This document shows positions 1 through 8,244 of a stretch of 64,000 nt of DNA, in pieces. How positions within the stretch are numbered: position 1 is the first letter of the stretch; each line of letters begins with the position of its first letter. The notes under the pieces are model-generated. The model saw only the letters and a program-made list of their open reading frames with translations, did not search any database and was not told the DNA's origin. The translations under genes and the position numbers were made by a program. The DNA lies in NCBI GenBank assembly GCA_963807925.1, contig CAWEDP010000004.1, positions 124,001-188,000 on the forward strand, read 5' to 3'. The stretch is from CAWEDP01 sp963807925. Lineage in GTDB: Bacteria > Acidobacteriota > Vicinamibacteria > Vicinamibacterales > CAVVIG01.

Positions 1-1
1 C

Positions 2-676
2 ACCAAGAAAGGCAAGTTCGCCCTGGCCGACGGCGGAACGATCTTCCTCGATGAGATCGGCACCATGAGTCCGGCCCTGCAGTCCAAGCTGCTGCGGGTC
101 CTGCAGGAGCGCGAGTTCGAGCCGCTCGGCGCCGAGCGCACGCAGCGGGTGGATGTCCGGGTGATTGCGGCCACCAACCGCGATCTGCGGCAGATGGTCG
201 CCGACGGCAAGTTCCAGGACGATCTGTTCTACCGCCTGAACGTCATCCCGATCGCGATTCCGCCGCTGCGCGACCGCCGCGACGACATCCCGGCGCTCGT
301 GGAGCACTTCGCCAGGAAGCATGCACAGCGGACCGGGCGGCGGATCGAGCGCGTGGACGACTCGGCGCTGGCCGCGCTGCAGCAGTACGACTGGCCGGGC
401 AACGTCCGCGAGCTCGAAAACACAATCGAGCGGGCGGTGGTCCTGACCCAGGGCCCCGTCCTCACGAGCCGGGCCGTGTCGGTGCTGGGCGCCCCCACAC
501 CGCAGACGACCGGACTGCCGTCCCTGAAGCTGCGCCAGAATATCGACTGGGTCGAGCGGGAGACCATACGGCGGGCGCTCGAAGGCGCCGGCGGCGTCAA
601 GAAGGACGCGGCGGAACTGATGGGCATCAGCCAGCGGGCGCTGTCCTACTACCTGGCGAAGTACCGGATCGACTAG
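2..676 (+). CDS. Sigma-54-dependent transcriptional activator (NtrC family), 3' part only
   Basis: The reading frame is already open at the left edge, so the N-terminus is missing. The first visible residues (GKFALADGGTIFLDEIG) are the end of the AAA+ core with the Walker B acidic pair. They are followed by the VDVRVIAATNRDL sensor I segment, FYRLNV with the arginine-finger region, and the signature WPGNVRELEN. The last 45 residues form a Fis-type helix-turn-helix (KKDAAELMGISQRALSYYLAKY). Proteins of this family hydrolyse ATP to remodel sigma-54 RNA polymerase at enhancer-driven promoters. The sensing domain and the GAFTGA loop lie outside the window, so the signal cannot be named. The family call is secure. 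Confidence 0.95.
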   Translation, partial: TKKGKFALADGGTIFLDEIGTMSPALQSKLLRVLQEREFEPLGAERTQRVDVRVIAATNRDLRQMVADGKFQDDLFYRLNVIPIAIPPLRDRRDDIPALVEHFARKHAQRTGRRIERVDDSALAALQQYDWPGNVRELENTIERAVVLTQGPVLTSRAVSVLGAPTPQTTGLPSLKLRQNIDWVERETIRRALEGAGGVKKDAAELMGISQRALSYYLAKYRID

Positions 677-791
677 CGGCACCTGGCTGCGCAAGGCCGC
701 GGCGGCCGGGACCGCACCGACGAGCCGCGAAAACATGGCCGCGACGCCGCGACCGCTGGTCCACATTGTCGCGATCAATCTGGAGGATCCC

Positions 792-1525
792 TGCCGCACA
801 AGCTGAACGTGAACGCCGTTCGACGACGGTCGGCGTGCCGGCGGACATGCCGCTGCTCTGCTGCAGCGGGTGCGTGCCGTCGTGGGACAGCCCCTTCGAT
901 GGTCGTCACGACCGCGTCGGCAAGCCGGCCAGATCATGACGGCGGCGGCGATGCTCGCGCTCAACCCGAAGCCGAGCGACGCCGACATCGACCAGGCGAT
1001 GAACGGCAACCTGTGACCATCATCGCGAAGAACCCCGAGATCGGCCAGGGGATCAAGACGTCGCTGCCCATGCTCATCGCGGAGGAGCTCGAGGTCGACT
1101 GGAACACGGTCAGGATCGAGCAGGCGGACCTCGAGACGTGGAAGGTGCCCGAGTCCGAGTGCTACGCGCAATCGGGCCAGGTGAAGCATCGCCCGACGGG
1201 ACGGTCGCTCGCCTACGGCGCGTTGACAGCCAGGCTCGCGACGCTGACGCCGCCGGCGCTCGCCAGCGTCACGCTGAAGAATCCGAAGGACTACGGCCGG
1301 CCGCTCTATAGCATCGATTTCACCGTGCCGGGGATGCCGTACGCGGTGTACGAAGAGTGCCCCGTCTTCGCCGGGAAGGTGGTGAGCGCGAACCTCGACG
1401 AGATCAGGAAGGAGCCTGGCGTCCGCCACGCGTTCGTAGTGCAAGGCTGCAACGCGATCTACGCCATCACGGGGACGCGCGTCCGCTCGCTGCCGCTGTC
1501 GAAGCAGGGATTCAGCTGGGCCTAG
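792..1525 (+). pseudogene. Deletion relic of isoquinoline 1-oxidoreductase subunits (iorA-iorB type)
   Basis: Short stretches typical of the [2Fe-2S] subunit appear first: PHKLNVN at about 792, then TTVGVPADMPLL in a shifted frame, then GQIMTAAAMLALNPKPSDAD ending in NL and a stop at 1014-1016, where the family continues with Cys. Without a break the sequence moves into the molybdopterin subunit: VTIIAKNPEIGQG with SLPMLIAEEL and DWNTVRIEQA from its N-terminal part, ESECYAQSGQV and HRPTGRSLAYG from the middle, PLYSIDFTVPGMPYAVYEECPVF, then VRHAFVVQG joined directly to CNAIYAITGTRVRSLPLSKQ, which resembles the natural C-terminus. About 0.7 kb thus holds scattered pieces of a gene pair that normally needs close to 3 kb. 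The deletions are inferred from memory of the families. Cofactor-binding cysteines and most molybdopterin contacts are gone, so no activity is expected. Confidence 0.75.
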
Positions 1526-1545
1526 GGGCTTCGACCGGTCGGGAT

Positions 1546-1962
1546 CTACTTGATCTCGAAGGTCATATCCGGCAGTTGCTCGCGGTGCACCGCGTGGCAG
1601 CCCCGGCAGGTGGCGCCGATGCCGCGCTGCGCCATCGCGATGCCTTCGTCGTTCTTGGCCTTCGCCGAGGCATCCAGGTCCGCCGCGCCTTTCAGGCCGT
1701 CCTCTGTCAGCTTGATCGCATCGTCAGCTTTCTTCGCGCTCCAGAACGCATTGGCCACCGTGAACGACGCCTTGTAGGTTGCGGCGTGCTTCTCGATCGC
1801 CGCGTAGTCCTTGTTGGTGACGTCGCCACGCATGCCCTGGTTGGCCGCGCCCAGATTCTTCATGGCGGCCTGGTATTCCGGCGACGGCTTCTCGTTCGCC
1901 ATGACGGTGAATCCCACGACGACGGCGGCAATCACCGCAGCCGCCCTCACTTTTCCGCGCAT
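1546..1962 (-). CDS. Periplasmic cytochrome c (cytochrome c prime-like)
   Basis: This 138-residue protein has an N-terminal signal peptide of about 22 residues (VRAAAVIAAVVVGFTVMA). It has a single haem-binding motif, CRGCH at residues 119-123, close to the C-terminus. An all-helical body with one CxxCH near the end is the plan of cytochrome c prime and cytochrome c-556 proteins, which are periplasmic and bind haem or small gases. The start at 1962 is chosen because AGGAGG stands directly upstream and the signal peptide begins there; a longer open frame upstream lacks both. The gene stands alone, converging on the iorAB relic. The electron partner is unknown. Confidence 0.85.
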   Translation of the reverse strand: MRGKVRAAAVIAAVVVGFTVMANEKPSPEYQAAMKNLGAANQGMRGDVTNKDYAAIEKHAATYKASFTVANAFWSAKKADDAIKLTEDGLKGAADLDASAKAKNDEGIAMAQRGIGATCRGCHAVHREQLPDMTFEIK

Positions 1963-2192
1963 ACACTCCTCCTGAACAGGTCCCGCCCGGTGTCTCTGAA
2001 TGGGCCAGAAGTGTAAACGATTTCTTATGGATTCTGGCGGGGAAAAGCGAGATTGGAAAGCCTTTACGATCGGCGTCGCCGGCGCCGGCACGTCGGCACC
2101 CGCCCGTCAATGCGAGGAGGCCTGATCGGCGTCGGCGGACGGGCGACGGCATTGCAGGGGGCGGCCGACCCAGGCAAGGTGACGCGAAGAAC

Positions 2193-3437
2193 GTGCAACG
2201 ACATCCATTGACGGCGCGGGGCGCCCAGCTCCTCGCCCTGCTGACGGCCCTCGGCTGGCCGGCCGCGCGCGCGGCGGCTCAGGCTCAGGTACCCCCTCCT
2301 GCCGAGCATCTCCATCGGGTCGAGAGCGCGCTCCCGCCCGCCTGGTCGTGGACGACCGACGGGTCCCTGTTCTTTGGTTACGACTTCCAGCAGCGGAAGT
2401 ACGCGGACTTCTCGGCATGGGAATCGCAGAATTGGGGCATGTTGATGGGCGTGCGGGCCGTCGGAGCCGGCACGCTCACCATCGACGGCATGATCTCGCT
2501 CGAGCCGATCACGATCGATCGCCCGTGGGGATCGCCGCAGCTGTTTCAGACCGGCGAGAGCAAGGGGCAGGTGCCGCTCGTCAACTACCAGCACCCGCAC
2601 GATCTCCTGATGGGACTGGGAGCGTCCTACCGTTTCGAGCGCGGACGGGTCGCCTATCTGATCAGCGCGGCACTGGTTGGCGCCCCGGCGCTCGGACCCG
2701 ACGCGTTCATGCATCGTGCGTCGGCGCGCGACAACCCGCAGGCGCCGCTCGGCCATCACAGCATGGACTCGACACATATCACGCCGGGTGTCGTGACGGC
2801 CGGCGTCGGCGCGGGACCCTTCACGCTCGAGGCGTCGGCGTTCCGCGGCGAGGAACCCGACGACAACCGCACGAACATCGAACGGCCGGCGCTGAACTCG
2901 TGGGCGACGCGGCTGGGCTGGCGCCGTGGACCGTGGAGTGCGCAGGTCTCGGGCGGGCGCCTGCATCACCCGGAGTGGTTCGAGCCCTACATGGTCACGC
3001 GTCTGACCGCGTCGATTGGATTCGACGGCGCCGTCGCGTCGCGACCGCTCGCCGCGACGATCGCCTGGGGCGAGAACCGCGAGAACAACGGGTACGACAA
3101 CGTCGACGACAGCTATCTGGCCGAGTGGGACTACCGGGCGACGCCCCGGACCGCGCTCTACGGCCGCCTGGAGCGAGCCACCAAACAGATCTTCGGCCTG
3201 GGCTTTCACCCCGCCGGCTTCACCCATCCGCACTTCTATTCGCACGTGGACGCCGCGACACTGGGTGTGGTCGTGGATCTTCCGTTCGTGCACGCGGCGC
3301 GGGCCGGATTGGGCGCCGACCTGACCGTGTACCCGCGTCTCTCTCCCGAGCTGGCCGACCTCTACGAGGGGTCGCACTCCTATCACGTGTTCGTTCGCTG
3401 GCGCCCGAACGCGACCCACGCGGGCCACGCTCATTGA
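2193..3437 (+). CDS. Predicted outer-membrane or exported beta-rich protein, function unknown
   Basis: This is a 414-residue protein with a GTG start. An N-terminal hydrophobic segment ending in AARAAAQAQ is a plausible signal peptide. The rest is rich in aromatic residues and short alternating strands (LFFGYDFQQRKYADF, YLAEWDYRATPRTALYGRLER), as in beta-barrel outer-membrane proteins. It is His-rich, with conserved-looking segments HPHDLLMGLGASYRF and HHSMDSTHI and a HAGHAH tail, which hints at metal contact but proves nothing. Similar proteins in other bacteria are, as far as I recall, left as hypothetical. It precedes the MgtE-like/Nramp pair on the same strand by 120 bases, so a link to metal traffic is possible but only inferred. 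Confidence 0.75.
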   Translation: MQRHPLTARGAQLLALLTALGWPAARAAAQAQVPPPAEHLHRVESALPPAWSWTTDGSLFFGYDFQQRKYADFSAWESQNWGMLMGVRAVGAGTLTIDGMISLEPITIDRPWGSPQLFQTGESKGQVPLVNYQHPHDLLMGLGASYRFERGRVAYLISAALVGAPALGPDAFMHRASARDNPQAPLGHHSMDSTHITPGVVTAGVGAGPFTLEASAFRGEEPDDNRTNIERPALNSWATRLGWRRGPWSAQVSGGRLHHPEWFEPYMVTRLTASIGFDGAVASRPLAATIAWGENRENNGYDNVDDSYLAEWDYRATPRTALYGRLERATKQIFGLGFHPAGFTHPHFYSHVDAATLGVVVDLPFVHAARAGLGADLTVYPRLSPELADLYEGSHSYHVFVRWRPNATHAGHAH

Positions 3438-3557
3438 GTGTCGTGCGGTCCAACGTCGCGGTCCGGAAACCGTCGTCGGACCTCTCATCGGATGTCCTCG
3501 AGAAGCGAATGGTTCTGTTATGCTGAAGCGGAGAAAGATGTCCGGGGACCTACGTCC

Positions 3558-4787
3558 ATGTCCATCGTCGCCCTCTCGGAGCTGCTCGGCGCGAGCGTCC
3601 GCGATGCCTCCGGCACGGTGCGTGGTCGTGTGCGCGAGGTCGCGGTCGCCCCGGAATACCATCCCACCCGCATCGCGTACCTGATCGTCCGCACCGGCGA
3701 CGGCGATCGCGTCGTCCCGTCGGGAGCCGTCAAGTCCTGCGGCGCCATCGTCCGCACGACCAGCGACGGCGAGAGCTGGGAGCCTCACACGCCGTCTGAC
3801 GGCGTCCTGCTGCTCAAGCGCGACCTCCTGGATCGCCAGATCATCGACGTCCTCGGCCGGAAGGTGGTCCGCGTCAACGACGTGGAGCTCGATTCGACGC
3901 CGGTCAACAACCACCTCGTGCTCAACGTCCTCTCGGTGGATGTGGGCGCACGCGGTGCCGTGCGCCGGCTCGCCAAGGGCATGGTCCCGTCCTTCACGCT
4001 GCGAACGCTGCTCGAGCGGATTCCGCCGCGCGTCATCCCCTGGCACTTCGTCGATCTCGTCGAAACCGACCCGGCGCGCCGCGTCAAGCTGAAGATCGTC
4101 TACGAAGGTCTCTCCAGGCTGCACCCGGCCGACATCGCCGACATCGTCGAAGACCTGGCGCCGGCCGAGCGCGAGGCGGTCTTCGAGACGATCGACGAGG
4201 AAGTGGCCGCCGAAACCCTCGAGGAGATGGATCCGAAGGTGCAGGTCTCGGTCGTCGAGTCGCTCGATTCCGATCGCGCCGCCGACATCGTCGAGGAGAT
4301 GGATCCGGACGCCGCGGCCGATCTGCTGGGCGACCTGTCGGAAGACCGATCGGGCGAGATCCTCAAGGAGATGGAGCCCGAGGAGCGGCAGGAAGTGACG
4401 CAGCTCCTCGAGTTCGGCGAGCACACGGCGGCCGGCCGCATGACGACCGAGTTCATCGCCGTCGAGGAAACCGCCGTCGTCGACGATGCGATCGACGCGC
4501 TGAAGACGTTCGAGGGCGGACGGGAGGCGCTCGCGACGATTTATCTGACGGGGAACGGCAAGCTGACGGGCGCCGTGCCGCTCGTGAAGATTGCCGTGTC
4601 GTCGCCAGCCGCTCAGCTCTCCGACCTGAGCGAGCCCTACGTGTCCTGTGCGCCCGACACGCCGGAAGACGAGGTCGCCGATCTGTTCGACAAGTACAAC
4701 CTGCTCACCCTCGCCGTCGTGGACGAGCACGGCCGCCTTGCCGGCATCATCACGGCGGACGACGTGATCACGATGCTGCGCCGCTGA
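3558..4787 (+). CDS. Soluble PRC-barrel / MgtE N-domain / CBS-pair protein, predicted Mg2+ or Mn2+ sensor
   Basis: This 409-residue protein has no membrane segments. Residues 1-150 hold PRC-barrel-like repeats (LLGASVRDASGTVRGRVREVAV and DVLGRKVVRVNDVEL). Residues of about 190-285 are a superhelical MgtE N domain with repeats such as LHPADIADIVEDLAPAER and EEMDPDAAADLLGDLSED. The C-terminal 120 residues form a CBS pair (AAGRMTTEFIAVEE through DLFDKYNLLTLAVVDEHGRL). In MgtE channels the N domain and CBS pair bind Mg2+ and gate the pore, but the MgtE transmembrane domain is absent here. The next gene, an Nramp-type transporter, starts 5 bases after the stop, so the pair is almost certainly co-translated. 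I infer that this protein gates or regulates that transporter. ATG 3558 is preferred over the longer open frame from 3438, which has atypical sequence. Confidence 0.9.
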   Translation: MSIVALSELLGASVRDASGTVRGRVREVAVAPEYHPTRIAYLIVRTGDGDRVVPSGAVKSCGAIVRTTSDGESWEPHTPSDGVLLLKRDLLDRQIIDVLGRKVVRVNDVELDSTPVNNHLVLNVLSVDVGARGAVRRLAKGMVPSFTLRTLLERIPPRVIPWHFVDLVETDPARRVKLKIVYEGLSRLHPADIADIVEDLAPAEREAVFETIDEEVAAETLEEMDPKVQVSVVESLDSDRAADIVEEMDPDAAADLLGDLSEDRSGEILKEMEPEERQEVTQLLEFGEHTAAGRMTTEFIAVEETAVVDDAIDALKTFEGGREALATIYLTGNGKLTGAVPLVKIAVSSPAAQLSDLSEPYVSCAPDTPEDEVADLFDKYNLLTLAVVDEHGRLAGIITADDVITMLRR

Positions 4788-4792
4788 CCGCC

Positions 4793-6169
4793 ATGGCGTT
4801 CCGCAGAGGGTGGCGGGCCCGTGTGATGCTGCTGCTGGCGGTCATCGGCCCCGGCTTCATCACGGCCAACGTCGACAACGACGCCGGCGGCATCTTCACC
4901 TACTCGCAGGCGGGCGCGCAGTTCGGCTATTCCCTGCTGTGGACGATGATTCCGATCACCGTCGCGCTGGTCGTGGTGCAGGAGATGGCCGCCCGCATGG
5001 GCGCCGTGACCGGCAAGGGGCTGAGCGATCTCATCCGGGAGCAGTTCGGCTTCCGGCTGACGTTCATCGTGATGATTACGCTCATCGTCACCAATTTCGG
5101 CAACGTCGTCGCCGAGTTCGCCGGCGTGGCGAGCAGCCTCGAGCTGTTCGGGTTGTCGAAGTACATCGTGGTGCCGCTCGCCGCGCTGACCGTCTGGGCG
5201 CTGGTGGTGCGCGGAACCTACGACAGCGTGGAGAAGGTGTTCCTGGCGGCGTCGGCGTTCTACGTGTGCTACATCATCGCCGGACTGCTCGCCCACCCGG
5301 ACTGGAAGGCGGCGGCGTTCGCCACCGTGACGCGCCCGGAGGCCGCCGGCATCAGAAGCTACGGGTACCTGTACATGGTGATCGGCCTGGTGGGAACGAC
5401 CATCGCGCCCTGGATGCAGTTCTATCTGCAGGCCTCGGTCGTCGAGAAAGGCATCACCGCACGACAGTACACGGCGTCGCGGTGGGACGTGGTGCTCGGC
5501 TGCATCTTCACCGACGTCGTGGCGTGGTTCATCATCGTGGCGTGCGCCGCCACGCTCTACGCCAACGGCCGGCACGACATCGCCGGCGCGGCCGATGCGG
5601 CGCAGGCGCTCCGCCCGCTCGCCGGGAACTACGCCTACCTGCTCTTCGCCGCGGGCCTGTTCAACGCGTCGCTGTTCGCCGCGTCGATCCTGCCGATCTC
5701 TACGGCCTACGCCGTGTGCGAAGGGCTCGGGTTCGAATCGGGCCTGGACAAGCGGTTCCATGAGGCGCCGGTCTTCTACTGGCTCTATACGCTGCTCATC
5801 GTGCTCGGGGCGGGCGTGCTGCTGGTGCCGCGGCTGCCGCTCGTCTACGTCAGCGTGCTCTCCCAGGTCACCAATGGCGTCGTCCTGCCGCTCGTGCTCG
5901 TGTTCATGCTGCTGCTCACCAACGATCGCGAGCTGATGGGCGAACACACCAACTCCCGCTGGTACAACGTGGTCGCCTGGGCGACGGTGGGGGTGATGAT
6001 TGGACTGACCTTCGCCATGCTCGTCGCGCAGGCGCGGAGCGGCGACGCCGCCGGCGCGCGGACCCTGGACGCCGCCCACACCGTGTTCGCGCGGAGTGGA
6101 ACGCCCGCCCCGAGCCGGCCGGCCCCCGGGCCCGAGACTGCAGGCGCCGCCCCGGGGAAAACACGGTAA
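4793..6169 (+). CDS. Nramp-family divalent metal transporter, divergent clade
   Basis: This 458-residue polytopic inner-membrane protein has about eleven hydrophobic segments. The first helix carries GPGFITANVDNDAGG (motif near residues 19-33) where classical MntH/Nramp has a DPGN motif. The sixth helix reads TIAPWMQF (from about residue 203) and lacks the MPH motif whose methionine selects Mn2+ and Fe2+. Loss of that methionine is known from Nramp-related Mg2+ transporters, so Mg2+ or Mn2+ is the more likely substrate; this is inference. It lies 5 bases behind the MgtE-like sensor gene. The C-terminal 40 residues are Pro/Ala-rich and look disordered. MscL follows one base after the stop. Confidence 0.9.
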   Translation: MAFRRGWRARVMLLLAVIGPGFITANVDNDAGGIFTYSQAGAQFGYSLLWTMIPITVALVVVQEMAARMGAVTGKGLSDLIREQFGFRLTFIVMITLIVTNFGNVVAEFAGVASSLELFGLSKYIVVPLAALTVWALVVRGTYDSVEKVFLAASAFYVCYIIAGLLAHPDWKAAAFATVTRPEAAGIRSYGYLYMVIGLVGTTIAPWMQFYLQASVVEKGITARQYTASRWDVVLGCIFTDVVAWFIIVACAATLYANGRHDIAGAADAAQALRPLAGNYAYLLFAAGLFNASLFAASILPISTAYAVCEGLGFESGLDKRFHEAPVFYWLYTLLIVLGAGVLLVPRLPLVYVSVLSQVTNGVVLPLVLVFMLLLTNDRELMGEHTNSRWYNVVAWATVGVMIGLTFAMLVAQARSGDAAGARTLDAAHTVFARSGTPAPSRPAPGPETAGAAPGKTR

Positions 6170-6170
6170 T

Positions 6171-6626
6171 ATGACGCGCATGTGGAAAGAATTCCGAGAG
6201 TTCATCGCGCGGGGCAACGTCATCGATCTCGCGGTCGCAGTCATCGTCGGCGCCGCGTTCGGGAGGATTACGACGTCGCTCGTCGAAGGCGTCCTGATGC
6301 CGCCTATCGGCTTGCTGATCGGGCGTGTGGATTTTTCGAGCCTGTTCTACGTCCTCGACGCCTCCAAGGGCGTCCCCGCATCGATTGCAGACGCAAAGGC
6401 CAAGGGCATCCCCGTCATCGCGTACGGCGCGTTCCTGAACGACGTCATCAACTTCCTCATCATTGCGTTCGTGGTGTTCCTGCTGGTCAAGGCGGTCAAC
6501 CGTCTCAAGAGCGCGCAGGAAGCCCCGGCCGCGGCGGCGACCACCAAGGAGTGTCCGTATTGTCTGTCGACGATTCCGCTGCACGCGTCGCGGTGCCCGG
6601 GTTGCACGTCGCAGCTCACCGCGTAG
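6171..6626 (+). CDS. mscL: Large-conductance mechanosensitive channel MscL with C-terminal zinc ribbon
   Basis: This 151-residue inner-membrane channel opens under high membrane tension during osmotic downshock. The N-terminal amphipathic helix and first transmembrane helix (WKEFREFIARGNVIDLAVAV, then IVGAAFGRIT) and the second helix (FLNDVINFLIIAFVVFLLVKAVN) match MscL well. The usual C-terminal helical bundle is followed or replaced by CPYCLSTIPLHASRCPGC, a four-cysteine zinc ribbon within the last 30 residues. The start ATG at 6171 lies one base after the stop of the transporter gene; a second ATG at 6180 is possible. Cotranscription with the metal transporter is likely from the spacing. 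Confidence 0.93.
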   Translation: MTRMWKEFREFIARGNVIDLAVAVIVGAAFGRITTSLVEGVLMPPIGLLIGRVDFSSLFYVLDASKGVPASIADAKAKGIPVIAYGAFLNDVINFLIIAFVVFLLVKAVNRLKSAQEAPAAAATTKECPYCLSTIPLHASRCPGCTSQLTA

Positions 6627-6639
6627 TCGGCAATCGTCG

Positions 6640-6669
6640 TTGACAACCGCTTTTGGCCGGAGCTACCAT
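6640..6669 (+). promoter_or_regulatory. Candidate sigma-70-type promoter of the lipoprotein gene
   Basis: TTGACA at 6640-6645 and TACCAT at 6664-6669 are separated by 18 bases. The region is AT-richer than its surroundings, and the promoter lies about 100 bases ahead of the lipoprotein start at 6768. Confidence 0.45.
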
Positions 6670-6767
6670 TTTTTCATCCGCGCCATTGAGAGACCTGCGT
6701 GTTCCTCCTCTCCGGGGACCCGAGTTCCCGTCGGGCCAGCGTGTGCGGGCCTGACGCGATTCGGCCT

Positions 6768-7842
6768 ATGAAGAAGCGTCTTGTCGCAGTCCTCGGGGCG
6801 AGCCTCGTCGGGGCGTGCGGCAGCAGCAACAGCCCCTCGACCCCGAGCGCGTCTCTGAGCGCGCCGGTTCCGGTGAGCCCCGTCGACGCCACGCAGTTCC
6901 GTAACGCCGACCAGCCGCTGCTCTTGATCGTCCAGAACGCGCCGGCAGACCAGAGCGGGACGACGACCTACACCTTCGAGGTCGCGACCGATTCAGCGTT
7001 CGCGGCCAGGGTGCAAAGCAGGGACGGCGTCGCGGAGGGCACCGGTGGACAGACCAGCGTGCGGCTCGATCCGCTGCCTGACGCCCGGGACTACTTCTGG
7101 CGCGCGCGCGCGCAGCGAGGCGGCACGATCGGTGCCTTCAGCCCCCCGTTGAGGTTCACGGTGGGGCCCGGCATCCTCCTCTCGGCCCCGATGCCGATTT
7201 CTCCGCTGACCGGCGCGCAGGCCGCTGTTTACCGCCCGACCTTCACCGTGTCCAACGCTGTTCGGCAGGGACCGCCTGGCCTCACGATCTACCTGTTCGA
7301 AATCGCGTCCAACGCCGCCTTCAGCCCCGTCGTGGCCGGCGGCACGGTTCCGGAAGGATTGACGGGCCAGACGTCGTTCACCTCGACGGTCGATCTAGCC
7401 GGCGGATCGACGCTGTTCTGGCGCGCCTCGGCGATGGATCAGGCCAGCGGCACGACGAGCCCGCCCAGCGCCGCCCAGAGCTTTGCCTCCGCCATCCGCA
7501 CGCAGCAGGCCGATCTGGCCGTCCAGCTCGGCGCCGTCCTCTGGTCTGGCGCTCAGCCGGGCGGCGGCAACGGCCACGCGACTCTTGGCGACAACTGGCA
7601 GGTGCAGACGCTCTATCACGCCCCGAGCGGCACGACTTTCGTCAGCCCGACGCTCGAGGAGCTTCGGCTGTTCGACCTCATGGACCGCGGAATGAGCCCG
7701 CAGGGCGCGATCGACTGGCTGCGGACGAACGGCTATCCGACCGTGGCGCAGTACTACCCGAACGTCCAGGTGATTGGCATTCCGTACCAGGTACATGGCG
7801 TTCATCAACGGCAGGTGGGACCTGGTGCTGCGGCTCGAGTAG
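6768..7842 (+). pseudogene. Lipoprotein with two fibronectin-like repeats, interrupted by a +1 frameshift near its end
   Basis: The start MKKRLVAVLGASLVGACGSSN is a lipoprotein signal with the lipobox LVGAC, so the mature protein should be anchored by its Cys. Two related repeats of about 110 residues follow (APVPVSPVDATQFRNADQPLL with TTYTFEVATDSAF, and APMPISPLTGAQAAVYRPTF with TIYLFEIASNAAF), each ending in an FWRA strand as in fibronectin-like folds. After a third domain (QQADLAVQLGAVLW to TNGYPTVAQYYPNV) the frame runs on into unlike sequence. Removing one G at 7791 restores YMAFINGRWDLVLRLE and a stop at 7840-7842, just before the next gene. The break could be a true mutation or an assembly error. 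Function unknown. Confidence 0.7.
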
Positions 7843-7866
7843 CCGCTGAACCTCCCCGGCAGACGC

Positions 7867-8238
7867 ATGCTGACGACTACGGTCACCGCCTTGAGCTGGT
7901 CGTGGATCCTGGTGATGGCCGTCGGTCCGCCGCTCGTCGGCCTGCTCGTCGCCTACCCGATCTGGCAGGCCCGGCAGCCGATCCTCGGGAATCTGACGGG
8001 ATCGCTCGTGATCTTCGGGTCGGCGCTCGCGCTGATCGTGCGCGAGTCGATCGACCTGAACCGCCTGACCGCGCGGTGTCTCGAGGCGGGGTACACCTGC
8101 TGGCCGGATCCGAGCGCCTTCGCGCGCTTCGCGATTTACGCGTCGGTCGGCCTCATCGAGGTCTTCGCGCTGTTCAGCTACAGCCTGCGCGTCGAGCGGA
8201 AGATTCGCCGGCGCGGCTACGCGCCCGAGTGGCGGTAG
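7867..8238 (+). CDS. Small integral membrane protein, unknown function
   Basis: This 123-residue protein has three probable transmembrane helices: residues 10-33 (WSWILVMAVGPPLVGLLVAYP), 43-60 (NLTGSLVIFGSALALIV) and 87-108 (FAIYASVGLIEVFALFSYSL). It ends in a basic tail (RVERKIRRRGYAPEWR) that should face the cytoplasm. Two cysteines (RCLEAGYTC) lie in the loop between helices 2 and 3, possibly on the outer face. It starts 24 bases after the repaired end of the lipoprotein gene, so cotranscription is likely. I recognise no family. Confidence 0.75.
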   Translation: MLTTTVTALSWSWILVMAVGPPLVGLLVAYPIWQARQPILGNLTGSLVIFGSALALIVRESIDLNRLTARCLEAGYTCWPDPSAFARFAIYASVGLIEVFALFSYSLRVERKIRRRGYAPEWR

Positions 8239-8244
8239 CCGGGC

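Noticed and set aside
2064..4730. An 888-codon open frame on the minus strand
   Set aside because: It is antisense to the outer-membrane and MgtE-like genes. Its sequence is Arg/Gly/Asp-rich with no family features, a usual shadow in GC-rich DNA.
5720..5745. A GGTTCGAATC string like a tRNA T-loop
   Set aside because: It lies inside the Nramp coding frame and no acceptor stem or anticodon arm surrounds it.
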